Origin: Methanoregulaceae archaeon | GTDB lineage: Archaea; Halobacteriota; Methanomicrobia; Methanomicrobiales; Methanospirillaceae | Length of the DNA: 14,362 bases | NCBI GenBank assembly: GCA_028679325.1 | Contig: JAJRBS010000071.1 | Span: forward strand, 1-14,362 | Reading direction: 5' to 3' | Shown: in pieces, positions 6,079 to 13,270 of the stretch | Position numbering within the stretch: position 1 is the first letter of the stretch | How the letters are laid out: each line of letters opens with the position of its first letter | Notes under the pieces: model-generated | Database searches by the model: none | Told to the model about the DNA's origin: nothing | Seen by the model: only the letters and a program-made list of their open reading frames with translations | Program-made: the position numbers and the translations under genes

Positions 6079-6825
6079 ATGAGTGAAAAGCCGGTCACAG
6101 TCATCGGGGTGCGGGGTCTTCCGTTGATCCGCGGGGGAGACGACCTCCCTTCCCTGATCTGCGAACAGGTATCCCTCGAAGAGGGGGATGTCGTCTGTAT
6201 CGCGTCATCGGTCTATTCGAAGGCAGCTGGCCATGTCCTTCCCCTGCGGGAGGTCACTCCGGGCGAGAGGGCGGTAAGGATCGCGGCAAGGACCGGTGAA
6301 GACCCGCGGTTCATCCAGGTGGTTCTCGATTCCTCCGATGACATCCTGCTCGAGTATCCCTTCGTCCTCTCCGAGCTCTCCTGCGGTCACGTCGGAGTCC
6401 GGGCCGGGGTCGACCAGAGCAACATCGAGGACGGGATGGTGATCCTCCTCCCTCCCGACCCCATGGGAGCCGCAGACAGCTTACGACAGGGATTTCTTGA
6501 CCGGAGCGGCAGGAGGGTCGGGGTCATCGTCACCGACACCTGCGGGCGATCATTCCGCCGGGGGCAGACCGGGCATGCCGTCGGATGGAGCGGGATTTTG
6601 GCCATCCGTGACTTCCGGGGTGACCACGACCTCTTCGGGCACGTCCTGAAGATCACCGAGGAGGCGGTGGTGGACGAGATAGCCGGCTTCGCCAACTTTG
6701 TCATGGGGGAGAGCAACAACGGCGTCCCGGCGGTTGTCTTCAGGAACTGCCCGTCCTGGGCCGGCCACGACGACCTCTACTTCAGGCGCGAGGAAGACAT
6801 ATTCCGGAAAATGCTAAAAAATTGA
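6079..6825 (+). CDS. cofE: Coenzyme F420-0:L-glutamate ligase (CofE)
   Basis: 248 residues, the usual length of archaeal CofE. The enzyme adds the first gamma-linked glutamates to F420-0 using GTP and divalent metal, making the hydride carrier of methanogenesis. Visible family marks are GVDQSNIEDG (110-119), LLPPDPMGAADSLR (123-136), VIVTDTCGRSFRRGQTGHAVGWSGI (149-173), DFRGDHDLFG (178-187) and EEAVVDEIAGFANFVMGE (194-211). D112 and D153 lie where metal ligands are expected. The N-terminal SKAAGH (47-52) departs from the common SKAEGR. It is transcribed alone, divergent from the DUF1922 gene. Its stop lies eight bases from that of the convergent Sec61-beta gene. A dyad over its promoter suggests specific control. 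Confidence 0.92.
   Translation: MSEKPVTVIGVRGLPLIRGGDDLPSLICEQVSLEEGDVVCIASSVYSKAAGHVLPLREVTPGERAVRIAARTGEDPRFIQVVLDSSDDILLEYPFVLSELSCGHVGVRAGVDQSNIEDGMVILLPPDPMGAADSLRQGFLDRSGRRVGVIVTDTCGRSFRRGQTGHAVGWSGILAIRDFRGDHDLFGHVLKITEEAVVDEIAGFANFVMGESNNGVPAVVFRNCPSWAGHDDLYFRREEDIFRKMLKN
6816..6821 (-). terminator. Possible T-tract terminator of the Sec61-beta gene inside the cofE 3' end
   Basis: On the minus strand a run of six T, followed by a second ATTTTCC tract, lies about 12 bases past the Sec61-beta stop at 6834. It is encoded by the last Lys codons of cofE, so the two convergent transcripts must overlap. Confidence 0.4.
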
Positions 6826-6833
6826 GTGACTCT

Positions 6834-6995
6834 TCAGACAGTGACGAGGTCGAGAACCAGGATGAAGACCGAAATGGCCACGGTGACCACGATGATCGTC
6901 ACCGGGCCGATGTGGATGGCCCTCTTGTCCTCGCTCTCATAGTAGTTGACGAGACCAGCCGAGGAGAGCAGCCTGCCACCAGGTTTTTTTGCCAT
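6834..6995 (-). CDS. Preprotein translocase subunit Sec61-beta (archaeal SecG-type)
   Basis: 53 residues, starting MAKKPGGRLLSSAGL at the minus-strand ATG at 6995 and ending with TGA at 6836-6834. Sec61-beta is the small peripheral subunit of the SecYE translocon with one tail-anchored helix. The N-terminal half shows the archaeal pattern: a basic, glycine-containing start, then SSAGL, NYYESEDKRAIHIGP (residues 17-31). A single hydrophobic helix PVTIIVVTVAISVFILVL follows at about 31-48, with a very short end. An open frame on the plus strand crosses the whole gene, but it is acidic, low in complexity and carries no domain. A TATA element (TTTTATATA on the minus strand, 7018-7026) sits about 26 bases upstream, predicting a leaderless mRNA. 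The family match is read by eye, but pattern, length and promoter agree well. Confidence 0.9.
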   Translation of the reverse strand: MAKKPGGRLLSSAGLVNYYESEDKRAIHIGPVTIIVVTVAISVFILVLDLVTV

Positions 6996-7017
6996 ACCAT
7001 ATCATGTTCAGTCTGCA

Positions 7018-7026
7018 TATATAAAA
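7018..7026 (-). promoter_or_regulatory. TATA box of the Sec61-beta gene in a divergent promoter region
   Basis: TATATAAAA on the plus strand reads TTTTATATA on the minus strand, centred about 27 bases before the Sec61-beta ATG at 6995. It lies only about 19 bases before the amidohydrolase ATG, too close for that gene unless its mRNA starts inside the coding region. It therefore probably serves only the minus-strand gene. Confidence 0.55.
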
Positions 7027-7028
7027 TC

Positions 7029-7035
7029 GGTGACC
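7029..7035 (+). promoter_or_regulatory. Ribosome binding site deciding the amidohydrolase start
   Basis: GGTGACC lies five bases before the ATG at 7041 and matches the GGTGA core complementary to the archaeal 16S end. It rules out the long upstream extension of the same frame, which runs antisense through the Sec61-beta gene. Confidence 0.65.
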
Positions 7036-7040
7036 GGATA

Positions 7041-8081
7041 ATGGACAGGGACGAGGAGGTTATCGAGGGGAGGGCCTTTATCGGCGAAGAACTGCTGCAG
7101 ACGCCGGTGGCGATAACTGTACGGAAAGGGATTATCCGGAAGATCCAGGAGATCCCCCCGCGGAAGCTTCCCTGGATCACCCCGGCCCTGTTCAATGCCC
7201 ATACCCATATCGCCGACGGGGTGGCCATGGATATTCCACTCACCGGTCCTCTCGAGGACATCGTGACTCCTCCATCCGGGCTGAAGCACAGGATCCTGGA
7301 ACAGACCCCGGGTGAGGATCTTGTGAGGGGGATGCGCGCGACGATCTCCGCCATGGAAGCGGCAGGCATCCGGGGGTTTGCCGATTTCAGGGAAGGGGGC
7401 ATTCCCGGTGTCCGGGCCCTCTCAAAAGCCGCTTCCGGTCTGTCCTGCCACCCGGTCATCCTCGGGAGGGAGGGAGGAGAGCTGGTCGCGCACGGCGCCG
7501 GCATCAGCAGCGCCCGTGATGTTCCCGGCCTTGAGGCCGTTGTGGCGGAAGTCCGGAAGGCGGGGAAGATGCTTGCCATCCACGCCGGCGAGAGGGACCC
7601 GGGCGACGTGGATGCTGCTCTCACGTTTGCTCCCGACCTCCTCGTCCACTGCACCCATGCCACCCGGGAACAGCTCCGCGGGATCTCCGACGAGGGGATC
7701 CCTATCGCCGTCTGCCCCCGGTCCAACTGGATCTTCGGTGTGACGGATTCCGCACGACGTCCACCGCTCCGTGAGATGATCGATCTCGGCTGCCGGATCC
7801 TTATCGGGACCGACAACTGCATGGCTGTCCAGCCTGATCTCTGGCGGGAGATGTCCTTCATCTCCACGGTGTACGGCCTTGACCCCGCCACCATCTTTCG
7901 GGCGGCGGTGTCCGGTTCAGCCCTCACCGGGGATCCGTATTTCATCCGGGAAGGGCTTCCGGCCAACTTCCTGGTGATCGATCCCGCGCCCACCAACCTG
8001 TGGCTCTCCCGCGATCCCCTGAAAACCCTTGTCACAAGGGCTGGATCCTCCAATATCGTGAAAAAAGTTATTAGTTCGTGA
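7041..8081 (+). CDS. Amidohydrolase-superfamily protein, probable nucleobase/nucleoside-type deaminase
   Basis: 346 residues from the ATG with a GGTGACC ribosome binding site. A metal-dependent TIM-barrel hydrolase: NAHTHIADG gives the first metal pair (H54, H56), HAGERD the third histidine and likely catalytic Glu (H181, E184), HCTH H203 and H206, and IGTDNCM the final metal Asp (D258). The HAGE motif is the one used by adenosine- and cytosine-type deaminases with a single metal. The small beta sandwich formed by both ends is reduced (about 1-45 and 305-346). It is shorter than the roughly 420-residue methanogen 5'-deoxyadenosine/S-adenosylhomocysteine deaminases, so the substrate is unknown. 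It is followed by the stress-protein gene after 38 bases. Confidence 0.85.
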   Translation: MDRDEEVIEGRAFIGEELLQTPVAITVRKGIIRKIQEIPPRKLPWITPALFNAHTHIADGVAMDIPLTGPLEDIVTPPSGLKHRILEQTPGEDLVRGMRATISAMEAAGIRGFADFREGGIPGVRALSKAASGLSCHPVILGREGGELVAHGAGISSARDVPGLEAVVAEVRKAGKMLAIHAGERDPGDVDAALTFAPDLLVHCTHATREQLRGISDEGIPIAVCPRSNWIFGVTDSARRPPLREMIDLGCRILIGTDNCMAVQPDLWREMSFISTVYGLDPATIFRAAVSGSALTGDPYFIREGLPANFLVIDPAPTNLWLSRDPLKTLVTRAGSSNIVKKVISS

Positions 8082-8087
8082 AAACAC

Positions 8088-8108
8088 ATTAATAGAAAGG
8101 CTCTTTCT
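8088..8108 (+). promoter_or_regulatory. Candidate promoter and dyad before the universal stress protein gene
   Basis: A TATA-like ATTAATA (8088-8094) lies about 29 bases before the ATG at 8120. It is followed at once by a perfect 6-bp inverted repeat, AGAAAG-GCT-CTTTCT (8094-8108). A purine-rich GGAAGG at 8109-8114 could act as ribosome binding site if transcription starts further up. Short dyads occur by chance, so an operator role is tentative. Confidence 0.35.
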
Positions 8109-8119
8109 GGAAGGTACCT

Positions 8120-8548
8120 ATGTTCCATCAAATACTCGTGGCAGTAGACGGATCAAAGATAAGTGACAAGGCACTGGAGACCGCAATCGGGGAGGCCCGC
8201 GTCTGGAAGGCGACGGTCCATGCCATCTATGTCGTGGAGACAGGCCTCTTCTCCTCGCTGCCCATGGACAACACCTGGGAGATCATGTACAGCATGCTCG
8301 AGAAGGAGGGGAACAAGTCGCTCTCCGCTGCCCGGGAGAAGGCAGAGAAAGAGGGCGTGAAGATCGAAGCGGCAATCCGGCAGGGCCATGCCGGAAACGA
8401 GATCGTGCGGGCCGCAAAAGAGACCGATGCCGACCTGGTGGTGGTGGGGTCACACGGAAAAAGCGAAGTGGACCGCCTTCTCCTCGGAAGCGTCAGTTCC
8501 TTCGTTGTCTCCAACTGCCCCACGAATGTTCTGGTGGTGAGACCATAA
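8120..8548 (+). CDS. Universal stress protein (UspA family), single domain
   Basis: 142 residues, a standard one-domain Usp fold that forms dimers in the cytoplasm. The nucleotide-binding form is indicated by VAVDGS (8-12, D10) and the classical G-2x-G-9x-G-S motif: G110, G113, G123, S124 in VVGSHGKSEVDRLLLGS. The protein therefore probably binds ATP. Usp proteins are linked to stress and energy shortage, but most archaeal members have no defined target. Five bases separate its stop from the next gene, a four-CBS protein. The pair forms an operon and both would respond to adenine nucleotides, suggesting a shared energy-sensing task. Confidence 0.93.
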   Translation: MFHQILVAVDGSKISDKALETAIGEARVWKATVHAIYVVETGLFSSLPMDNTWEIMYSMLEKEGNKSLSAAREKAEKEGVKIEAAIRQGHAGNEIVRAAKETDADLVVVGSHGKSEVDRLLLGSVSSFVVSNCPTNVLVVRP

Positions 8549-8553
8549 CGGAT

Positions 8554-9399
8554 ATGAAAGTCGAAGACTTCATGACCACCGAGGTGGTCAGCGTGGAGAT
8601 CCCGGGCAACAGGGACGATGTGCTGAAGATCCTGAAGAGGACAGGCATCAGCGGAGTCCCGGTGTTAAAAGACGGCAGGCTGGTCGGCATCATCACCCGG
8701 AAGGACATGCTCCGGAAGGCGGACGAGACCCAGCTCGGCCTGCTGATGACACCTGACCCGGCCACCGTCTCTCCGGACGCTACCATCCAGGAGGCCGCGC
8801 GGGCCATGATCGACCATGACGTACGGAGGCTCCCCGTGGTGGAGGACGAAAAACTCATGGGACTCCTGTCGGTAGCCGATCTCATCAGCGCCATCGCCCA
8901 GCTCCGCATCAGGGAGGAGATAAAGGACCGTTATGTCTCGCAGACCTACGCCCTCTGGGAAGAGACCCCTCTCCCCCTGGTGGCCCGGATCATGGAGATA
9001 TCGGGATTCGAGGCTATTCCTATCCTCGACTCCGAGAGCCGGCTCCTGGGGATCATCTCTGAACGGGACCTGATCCGCCACTCTTCCATCGAGGACACGG
9101 TCGAGGTGAGCGACTTCTCCAACGGCACAGACGATGATGAGTGGACATGGGAGAGCATCCGCGACATGCACACCATCAGCTACGGCATCTCAAAGATACA
9201 GCTCCCGAACCGCCCCGTGAAAAAGGCTATGATCAGCAACGTGATCTCGGTACCCATGAATGCCGAGGTGAGCGAGTGCGCCCTGAAGATGAAGAGAGGA
9301 AGGGTCGACCAGCTCCCGGTGGTCAACGGTGACAAGAAGCTGGTTGCCATGCTCTTTGATCGGGACCTGATCAAGGCCCTCTGCAGCCTGACGGCTTGA
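8554..9399 (+). CDS. Four-CBS-domain (two Bateman modules) regulatory protein
   Basis: 281 residues made almost only of CBS repeats: about 1-56, 64-118, 126-178 and 222-281. Each repeat keeps a GVPV/RLPV-VGIIT.KDML-type core (GISGVPVLKDGRLVGIITRKDML, VRRLPVVEDEKLMGLLSVADLI, GFEAIPILDSESRLLGIISERDLI, VDQLPVVNGDKKLVAMLFDRDLI). Two Bateman modules usually bind adenine nucleotides or S-adenosylmethionine and control a partner protein. A linker of about 45 residues between repeats 3 and 4 is acidic (FSNGTDDDEWTWE, 188-200), which is unusual and might be a partner-binding surface. No enzymatic or DNA-binding domain is present, so it must act through another protein. It starts five bases after the Usp gene in the same operon. 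Confidence 0.93.
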   Translation: MKVEDFMTTEVVSVEIPGNRDDVLKILKRTGISGVPVLKDGRLVGIITRKDMLRKADETQLGLLMTPDPATVSPDATIQEAARAMIDHDVRRLPVVEDEKLMGLLSVADLISAIAQLRIREEIKDRYVSQTYALWEETPLPLVARIMEISGFEAIPILDSESRLLGIISERDLIRHSSIEDTVEVSDFSNGTDDDEWTWESIRDMHTISYGISKIQLPNRPVKKAMISNVISVPMNAEVSECALKMKRGRVDQLPVVNGDKKLVAMLFDRDLIKALCSLTA

Positions 9400-9400
9400 C

Positions 9401-9417
9401 GAAAACCTTTAAATTTT
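9401..9417 (+). promoter_or_regulatory. BRE/TATA promoter of the proteasome beta-FttA operon
   Basis: GAAAACC directly followed by TTTAAATTTT is a textbook archaeal BRE plus TATA box. Transcription should start near 9437, leaving an AT-rich leader of about 50 bases before the ATG at 9489. The promoter begins two bases after the CBS gene stop and marks a new transcription unit. Confidence 0.65.
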
Positions 9418-9479
9418 CTGATGACGTGTATCTGTTGGAACGCTTTTGAAAGTTTTTCCCGGCGTTTTCTATGTTTTGG

Positions 9480-9485
9480 GGTGAT
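9480..9485 (+). promoter_or_regulatory. Ribosome binding site of the proteasome beta gene
   Basis: GGTGAT three bases before the ATG at 9489, matching the archaeal 16S 3' end. It selects this ATG over the in-frame ATG at 9471. Confidence 0.65.
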
Positions 9486-9488
9486 TAT

Positions 9489-10130
9489 ATGAATGAAGGA
9501 TATCAGGAACCCCTGAAGGGAACGACCACCGTCGGGCTGGTATTTGACGGCGGGGTTGTTCTTGCCACCGAGAAGAGGGCAACCATGGGGTACATGATCG
9601 CCAGCAGGAAAGCAAAGAAGGTCTACCAGATCGCCGACCGCATCGGGATGACGATTGCAGGGGGGGTCGGGGATGCCCAGCAGATGGCCCGGATCATGAC
9701 CGTGGAATGCAGCCTGTACGCAATCCGGCGTGGACGACAGATGTCCGTAGCAGCGGCATCCACGCTCCTCTCCAATATTCTGAACAACAATCGCTACTAT
9801 CCGTTTTACGTCCAACTGCTGGTGGGCGGGGTCGATGAAGGGGGACCAGGGCTGTACTCGGTGGATGCCCTCGGTGGTGCGACAAAGGAGGAGGAAGTCG
9901 TGGCCACGGGCTCAGGCTCGCCCATGGCCTACGGTGTCCTCGAGGACAGGTACCGGAAGGGAATGACACGGGACGAAGCAGTCGGACTGGCGGTCCGTGC
10001 GGTGCGCGCCGCCATCAAGAGGGATGTCGGCTCCGGCGAGGGAGTGTACGTGGTCGTGATCACGAAGGATGGCTACCTCGAGATTCCCGAAGACGAGCTC
10101 CCCGAAGGCGCCACCAAGATACCCGCATAA
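9489..10130 (+). CDS. psmB: 20S proteasome beta subunit (proteolytic, N-terminal threonine)
   Basis: 213 residues including an 11-residue propeptide ending LKG. Self-cleavage before T12 (TTTVGL) would expose the catalytic Thr1. Counting from Thr1, the archaeal-type Glu17 (ATEKR) and Lys33 (KAKK) are present, with GSGSP and DVGSGEGVYVVVI in the expected later positions. Beta subunits form the two inner rings of the 20S core that degrades unfolded or tagged proteins; alpha subunits and the PAN ATPase are not in this window. The start at 9489 is chosen for its strong ribosome binding site and gives a propeptide of usual archaeal size. FttA follows after 21 bases. The same beta subunit-FttA adjacency exists in other methanogens, as far as I recall. 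Confidence 0.96.
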   Translation: MNEGYQEPLKGTTTVGLVFDGGVVLATEKRATMGYMIASRKAKKVYQIADRIGMTIAGGVGDAQQMARIMTVECSLYAIRRGRQMSVAAASTLLSNILNNNRYYPFYVQLLVGGVDEGGPGLYSVDALGGATKEEEVVATGSGSPMAYGVLEDRYRKGMTRDEAVGLAVRAVRAAIKRDVGSGEGVYVVVITKDGYLEIPEDELPEGATKIPA

Positions 10131-10133
10131 AAC

Positions 10134-10140
10134 TTTTTTT
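10134..10140 (+). terminator. T7 tract between the proteasome beta and FttA genes
   Basis: Seven T start three bases after the beta-subunit stop and end 11 bases before the FttA ATG. FttA itself cuts RNA and terminates transcription at U-rich sites, so this may be a partial terminator inside the operon. Confidence 0.4.
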
Positions 10141-10151
10141 GGACTGATTGG

Positions 10152-12044
10152 ATGCTTATTGACGACAGGTTAAAAGAACTCAAGGCCAAGATCAACGAGA
10201 AGGTCCCTGCCGGGATCACTGTCTCGGAAGTGGAATTCGAGGGGCCGGAGCTGGTCATCTATACCGATGACCCCAAGAGGTTTGCCGACGAGGCCGACCT
10301 CATCAAGATACTGGCCCGGGACCTCCGGAAGAGGATCGTGGTCCGGCCCACCGTCCTCGAGGACCCGGACAAGGCGATCCAGGACATACGGGCTGTTGTG
10401 CCGGAGAGCGCCGGGATCACCGATATCTTTTTCGACGCCGATACCGGTGAGGTCCTGATAGAGGCCGAGAAGCCGGGAGTGGTCATCGGCAAGAACGGAT
10501 CAACCCTCCGGGAGATAACCAAGCACATCGGCTGGACGCCAAAGGTGGTAAGGACTCCTCCCATCGAGAGCAGCACGGTCAAACAGGTGCGCCAGTATCT
10601 GCGATCGGTCAACGAAGAGCGGAAACAGTTCCTCCGGACCATCGGGAGGAGGATCCACCGGGACATCATCAGCAGGGACCAGTGGGTGCGGGTGACCATG
10701 CTCGGCTGCTGCAGGGAGGTGGGACGGGCGGCTTTCCTCCTGACCACACCGGAGAGCCGGGTACTCATCGATTGCGGGGAAAAACCGGACAACAGCGCCA
10801 ACAATGCCCCCTACCTCTATGTGCCCGAGATCCACCCCCTCTCCCAGCTCGACGCCGTGGTTCTCACCCATGCCCACCTCGACCACTGCGCCCTGGTTCC
10901 CCTCCTCTTCAAGTACGGCTATGACGGTCCGGTCTACAGCACGCCGCCGACACGCGACCTCTCGGCGATGCTCCAGCTCGATTACCTGGACGTGGTCTCG
11001 AAAGAGGACCGGAAGATACCGTACAGCTCGGGAGAAGTGAAGAGCTACATCAAGCACTCCATCACCCTCAACTACGGCAGTGTCACCGACATCGCCCCCG
11101 ATATCAAGCTGACCTTTCATAACGCCGGGCATATCCTCGGATCAGCCATAGCCCATTTCCATGTCGGCGACGGGCTGTACAATATCGCCTTTACCGGTGA
11201 CTTCAACTACAGCAAGAGCCGTCTCTTCAACCCGGCCACGAACCAGTTCCCGCGGCTGGAGGCCCTCTTCATGGAGAGCACCTACGGGGGGAGCAACGAT
11301 ATCCAGCCTGCCCGGAGCGATGCGGAGGAGAAACTCTACGACACGGTCAATACCGTTCTCCTGCGGGGGGGCAAGGTCATCATCCCTGCTTTCTCGGTCG
11401 GGAGATCCCAGGAAGTGATGCTGGCCCTCGAAGAAGGGATCCGGAAGGAGAAGATCCCGACAACGAAGATCTTCCTCGACGGCATGATCCGCGAGGCCAC
11501 TGCCATCCATACAACCTACCCCGAGTACCTGAACAGCGACCTCCGGAACCAGATATTCAAGGAGGGGTTGAACCCCTTCCTGGCGAGCTGCTTTGTCCCT
11601 GTCGACTCCTCCGATGTGCGGAACAGGGTTATCACCGGGGATCCCTCTGTCATCATCACCACCAGCGGCATGCTGAACGGGGGGCCGGTGATGGAGTACC
11701 TCTCGGAGCTTGCCGCCGACGAGCGGAACGCGCTCGTCTTTGTCGGCTACCAGGCGGAAGGGACGCTCGGGCGGCGCATCCAGAAGGGATGGCGGGAGGT
11801 CCCGGTCGGAAGACGGGAGACCATCGTCATTAACCTCGAGATCGTTACCATCGACGGGTTCTCCGGCCACTCGGACCGGAGGCAGCTCATCAACTACGTC
11901 GGCCATGTCCAGCCGAAGCCCGAGAAGATCTTCACCATCCATGGCGACGAGAACAACACAATCGATCTCGCCAGTTCCCTCTACAAGCGGTACCACATCG
12001 AGACCCATTCGCCGATGAATCTCGAGACATACCGCATGATTTGA
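10152..12044 (+). CDS. fttA: FttA/aCPSF1 transcription termination factor and RNA endonuclease
   Basis: 630 residues, typical of the archaeal KH-CPSF group. FttA cleaves nascent RNA at U-rich sites and releases RNA polymerase, the archaeal counterpart of CPSF73. Two N-terminal KH-type domains cover about 1-65 and 70-140, the second with VIGKNG (111-116). The metallo-beta-lactamase core shows THAHLDHC (239-246), NAGHILGSA (325-333) and FTGDFN (347-352), the beta-CASP insert lies at about 375-560, and the closing motifs are GFSGHSDRRQL (569-579) and TIHGDENN (596-602). All zinc-binding histidines and aspartates can be seen, so the protein should be active. It sits 21 bases after the proteasome beta gene with a T7 tract between, which could let FttA limit its own expression. 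Confidence 0.96.
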   Translation: MLIDDRLKELKAKINEKVPAGITVSEVEFEGPELVIYTDDPKRFADEADLIKILARDLRKRIVVRPTVLEDPDKAIQDIRAVVPESAGITDIFFDADTGEVLIEAEKPGVVIGKNGSTLREITKHIGWTPKVVRTPPIESSTVKQVRQYLRSVNEERKQFLRTIGRRIHRDIISRDQWVRVTMLGCCREVGRAAFLLTTPESRVLIDCGEKPDNSANNAPYLYVPEIHPLSQLDAVVLTHAHLDHCALVPLLFKYGYDGPVYSTPPTRDLSAMLQLDYLDVVSKEDRKIPYSSGEVKSYIKHSITLNYGSVTDIAPDIKLTFHNAGHILGSAIAHFHVGDGLYNIAFTGDFNYSKSRLFNPATNQFPRLEALFMESTYGGSNDIQPARSDAEEKLYDTVNTVLLRGGKVIIPAFSVGRSQEVMLALEEGIRKEKIPTTKIFLDGMIREATAIHTTYPEYLNSDLRNQIFKEGLNPFLASCFVPVDSSDVRNRVITGDPSVIITTSGMLNGGPVMEYLSELAADERNALVFVGYQAEGTLGRRIQKGWREVPVGRRETIVINLEIVTIDGFSGHSDRRQLINYVGHVQPKPEKIFTIHGDENNTIDLASSLYKRYHIETHSPMNLETYRMI

Positions 12045-12066
12045 GGCTGTCTGTGAATACCCTGCG

Positions 12067-12101
12067 GCCGGAACGGTCCCTGCGGTCAGTGCCGTCCCGG
12101 C
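12067..12101 (+). repeat. Imperfect inverted repeat downstream of FttA
   Basis: GCCGGAACGG (12067-12076) and CCGTCCCGGC (12092-12101) pair with one mismatch around a 15-base loop. It occupies most of the 76-base gap between FttA and the MFS gene, with no T tract and no clear TATA box. It may be a structured RNA end or leader, or a chance GC-rich pairing. Confidence 0.3.
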
Positions 12102-12120
12102 AAAAGAGTCCCTGCCTGGT

Positions 12121-13227
12121 ATGAAGGAACGCCTCCCCCTTTTCCTGGGTGTCTTCTCGGTGATGGCCCTCTCGAACGCCATCGTTCCCATCCTCGCAAC
12201 GTTCGGGGACAGCACCATCTCCCAGGGTGCCATCTTTGCATCCTATTTTCTCGGCGCCTTCCTCTTCGTCCTCCCCTCGGGGTTCCTCTCGGACCTGACC
12301 GGCGAGATCCGGCTGGTCCGGGCCGGCCTGGCCCTCACCGTTCTATCAGGGGTCCTGCTGATGACCACCACCTCCCCTGGTCCCTTGATCGTCTTCCGTT
12401 TCATCGAGGGGATAGGCGCCGGGTTGTTCACTCCCGCGGCACTCTCCATTCTCAACGCCCGACCCGACCACCAGACGGGAAGCGGGTACTTCATGTCGTT
12501 TTTAAACTTCGGCCTGGTGGCCGGCCTCATCGGCGGAGGATTCCTGGTGGAGGGAACCGGCATGCCGCTCTCGGGGATTATCTCCTTCACCGTTCTGTCG
12601 GTCATCCCTTCCCTCGCGAGCCTTTTTATGCGGCAGGAGGCACGCCCTCCGGTCCCGGGAGAATCGGCCCGGGATGCCGGCAGGAGGCTCCTTCGGGTAA
12701 CCCGGGACTATTTCTGGCTCTGGATCTCAACGGTGATCCTCCTCGGGATCACGGGGGCTCTGACAGTCCTGTACCCTGAGTTCTCTGATCTCTCCCCGGG
12801 TATTGTCGGGATCACCATCGCCTCGATGAGCCTTTCCACGGCTGTCGCGATCCTCTTCATCTCCCATACCAACCTTCCCCCTATCCCTGCCATCAGGCTG
12901 GCGGCGGTAATTATGGCCGCAGCGGTGATGCTCACCTTCATCAGCCCTGTCTCCTTCATCCTGGTTGGTGCCGTGGCCGGGGCGGTCATGATTGCCCAGC
13001 TCTCATTCCTGGCCATCGCCGAAGAGCGGCAGGGGGTGGTGATGGGGCTCTTCTCCACGGCTAGTTATGGCGGGATGAGCCTCCTTCCCTTCGTGGCCGG
13101 GACGCTGGCCGAACTCACCTCCTTCTTCTGGGCATTCCTTGTCATCGCCCTTTCCGCCCTGATCGTCGCCCTCACCATCGGCCGGTGCGGGTGCCGGGCA
13201 GGCAACCGGCCCCGCGACGATACCTGA
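12121..13227 (+). CDS. Major facilitator superfamily transporter
   Basis: 368 residues, nearly all in hydrophobic helices, about 11-12 in total, with a charged cytoplasmic loop at about 178-195 between the halves. The loop after helix 2 reads SGFLSDLTGEIRLVRAG (53-69), a recognisable form of the MFS motif A. The helix-4/5 region RFIEGIGAGLFTPAALSIL matches the part of MFS exporters and drug/sugar transporters that lines the pore. The substrate cannot be told. The protein is slightly shorter than the usual 400 residues, and a downstream start is unlikely because helix 1 begins at once. No TATA box is seen in the gap to FttA, so it may be read through from that operon. It converges with the ABC permease gene. 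Confidence 0.85.
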   Translation: MKERLPLFLGVFSVMALSNAIVPILATFGDSTISQGAIFASYFLGAFLFVLPSGFLSDLTGEIRLVRAGLALTVLSGVLLMTTTSPGPLIVFRFIEGIGAGLFTPAALSILNARPDHQTGSGYFMSFLNFGLVAGLIGGGFLVEGTGMPLSGIISFTVLSVIPSLASLFMRQEARPPVPGESARDAGRRLLRVTRDYFWLWISTVILLGITGALTVLYPEFSDLSPGIVGITIASMSLSTAVAILFISHTNLPPIPAIRLAAVIMAAAVMLTFISPVSFILVGAVAGAVMIAQLSFLAIAEERQGVVMGLFSTASYGGMSLLPFVAGTLAELTSFFWAFLVIALSALIVALTIGRCGCRAGNRPRDDT

Positions 13228-13270
13228 ACCCGGCAGATGCTGATCCGACCGGTCCTGTCGCGAATAAGTG

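Noticed and set aside
6822..7040. N-terminal extension of the amidohydrolase
   Set aside because: It is acidic low-complexity sequence antisense to the Sec61-beta gene, and GGTGACC supports the ATG at 7041.
6899..8131. Minus-strand open frame of 410 codons opposite the amidohydrolase
   Set aside because: Arg/Ser/Pro-rich shadow frame without domain, opposite a gene with all catalytic motifs.
11142..12233. Minus-strand open frame of 363 codons opposite FttA
   Set aside because: Shadow of the FttA gene; no motif, and no promoter evidence.
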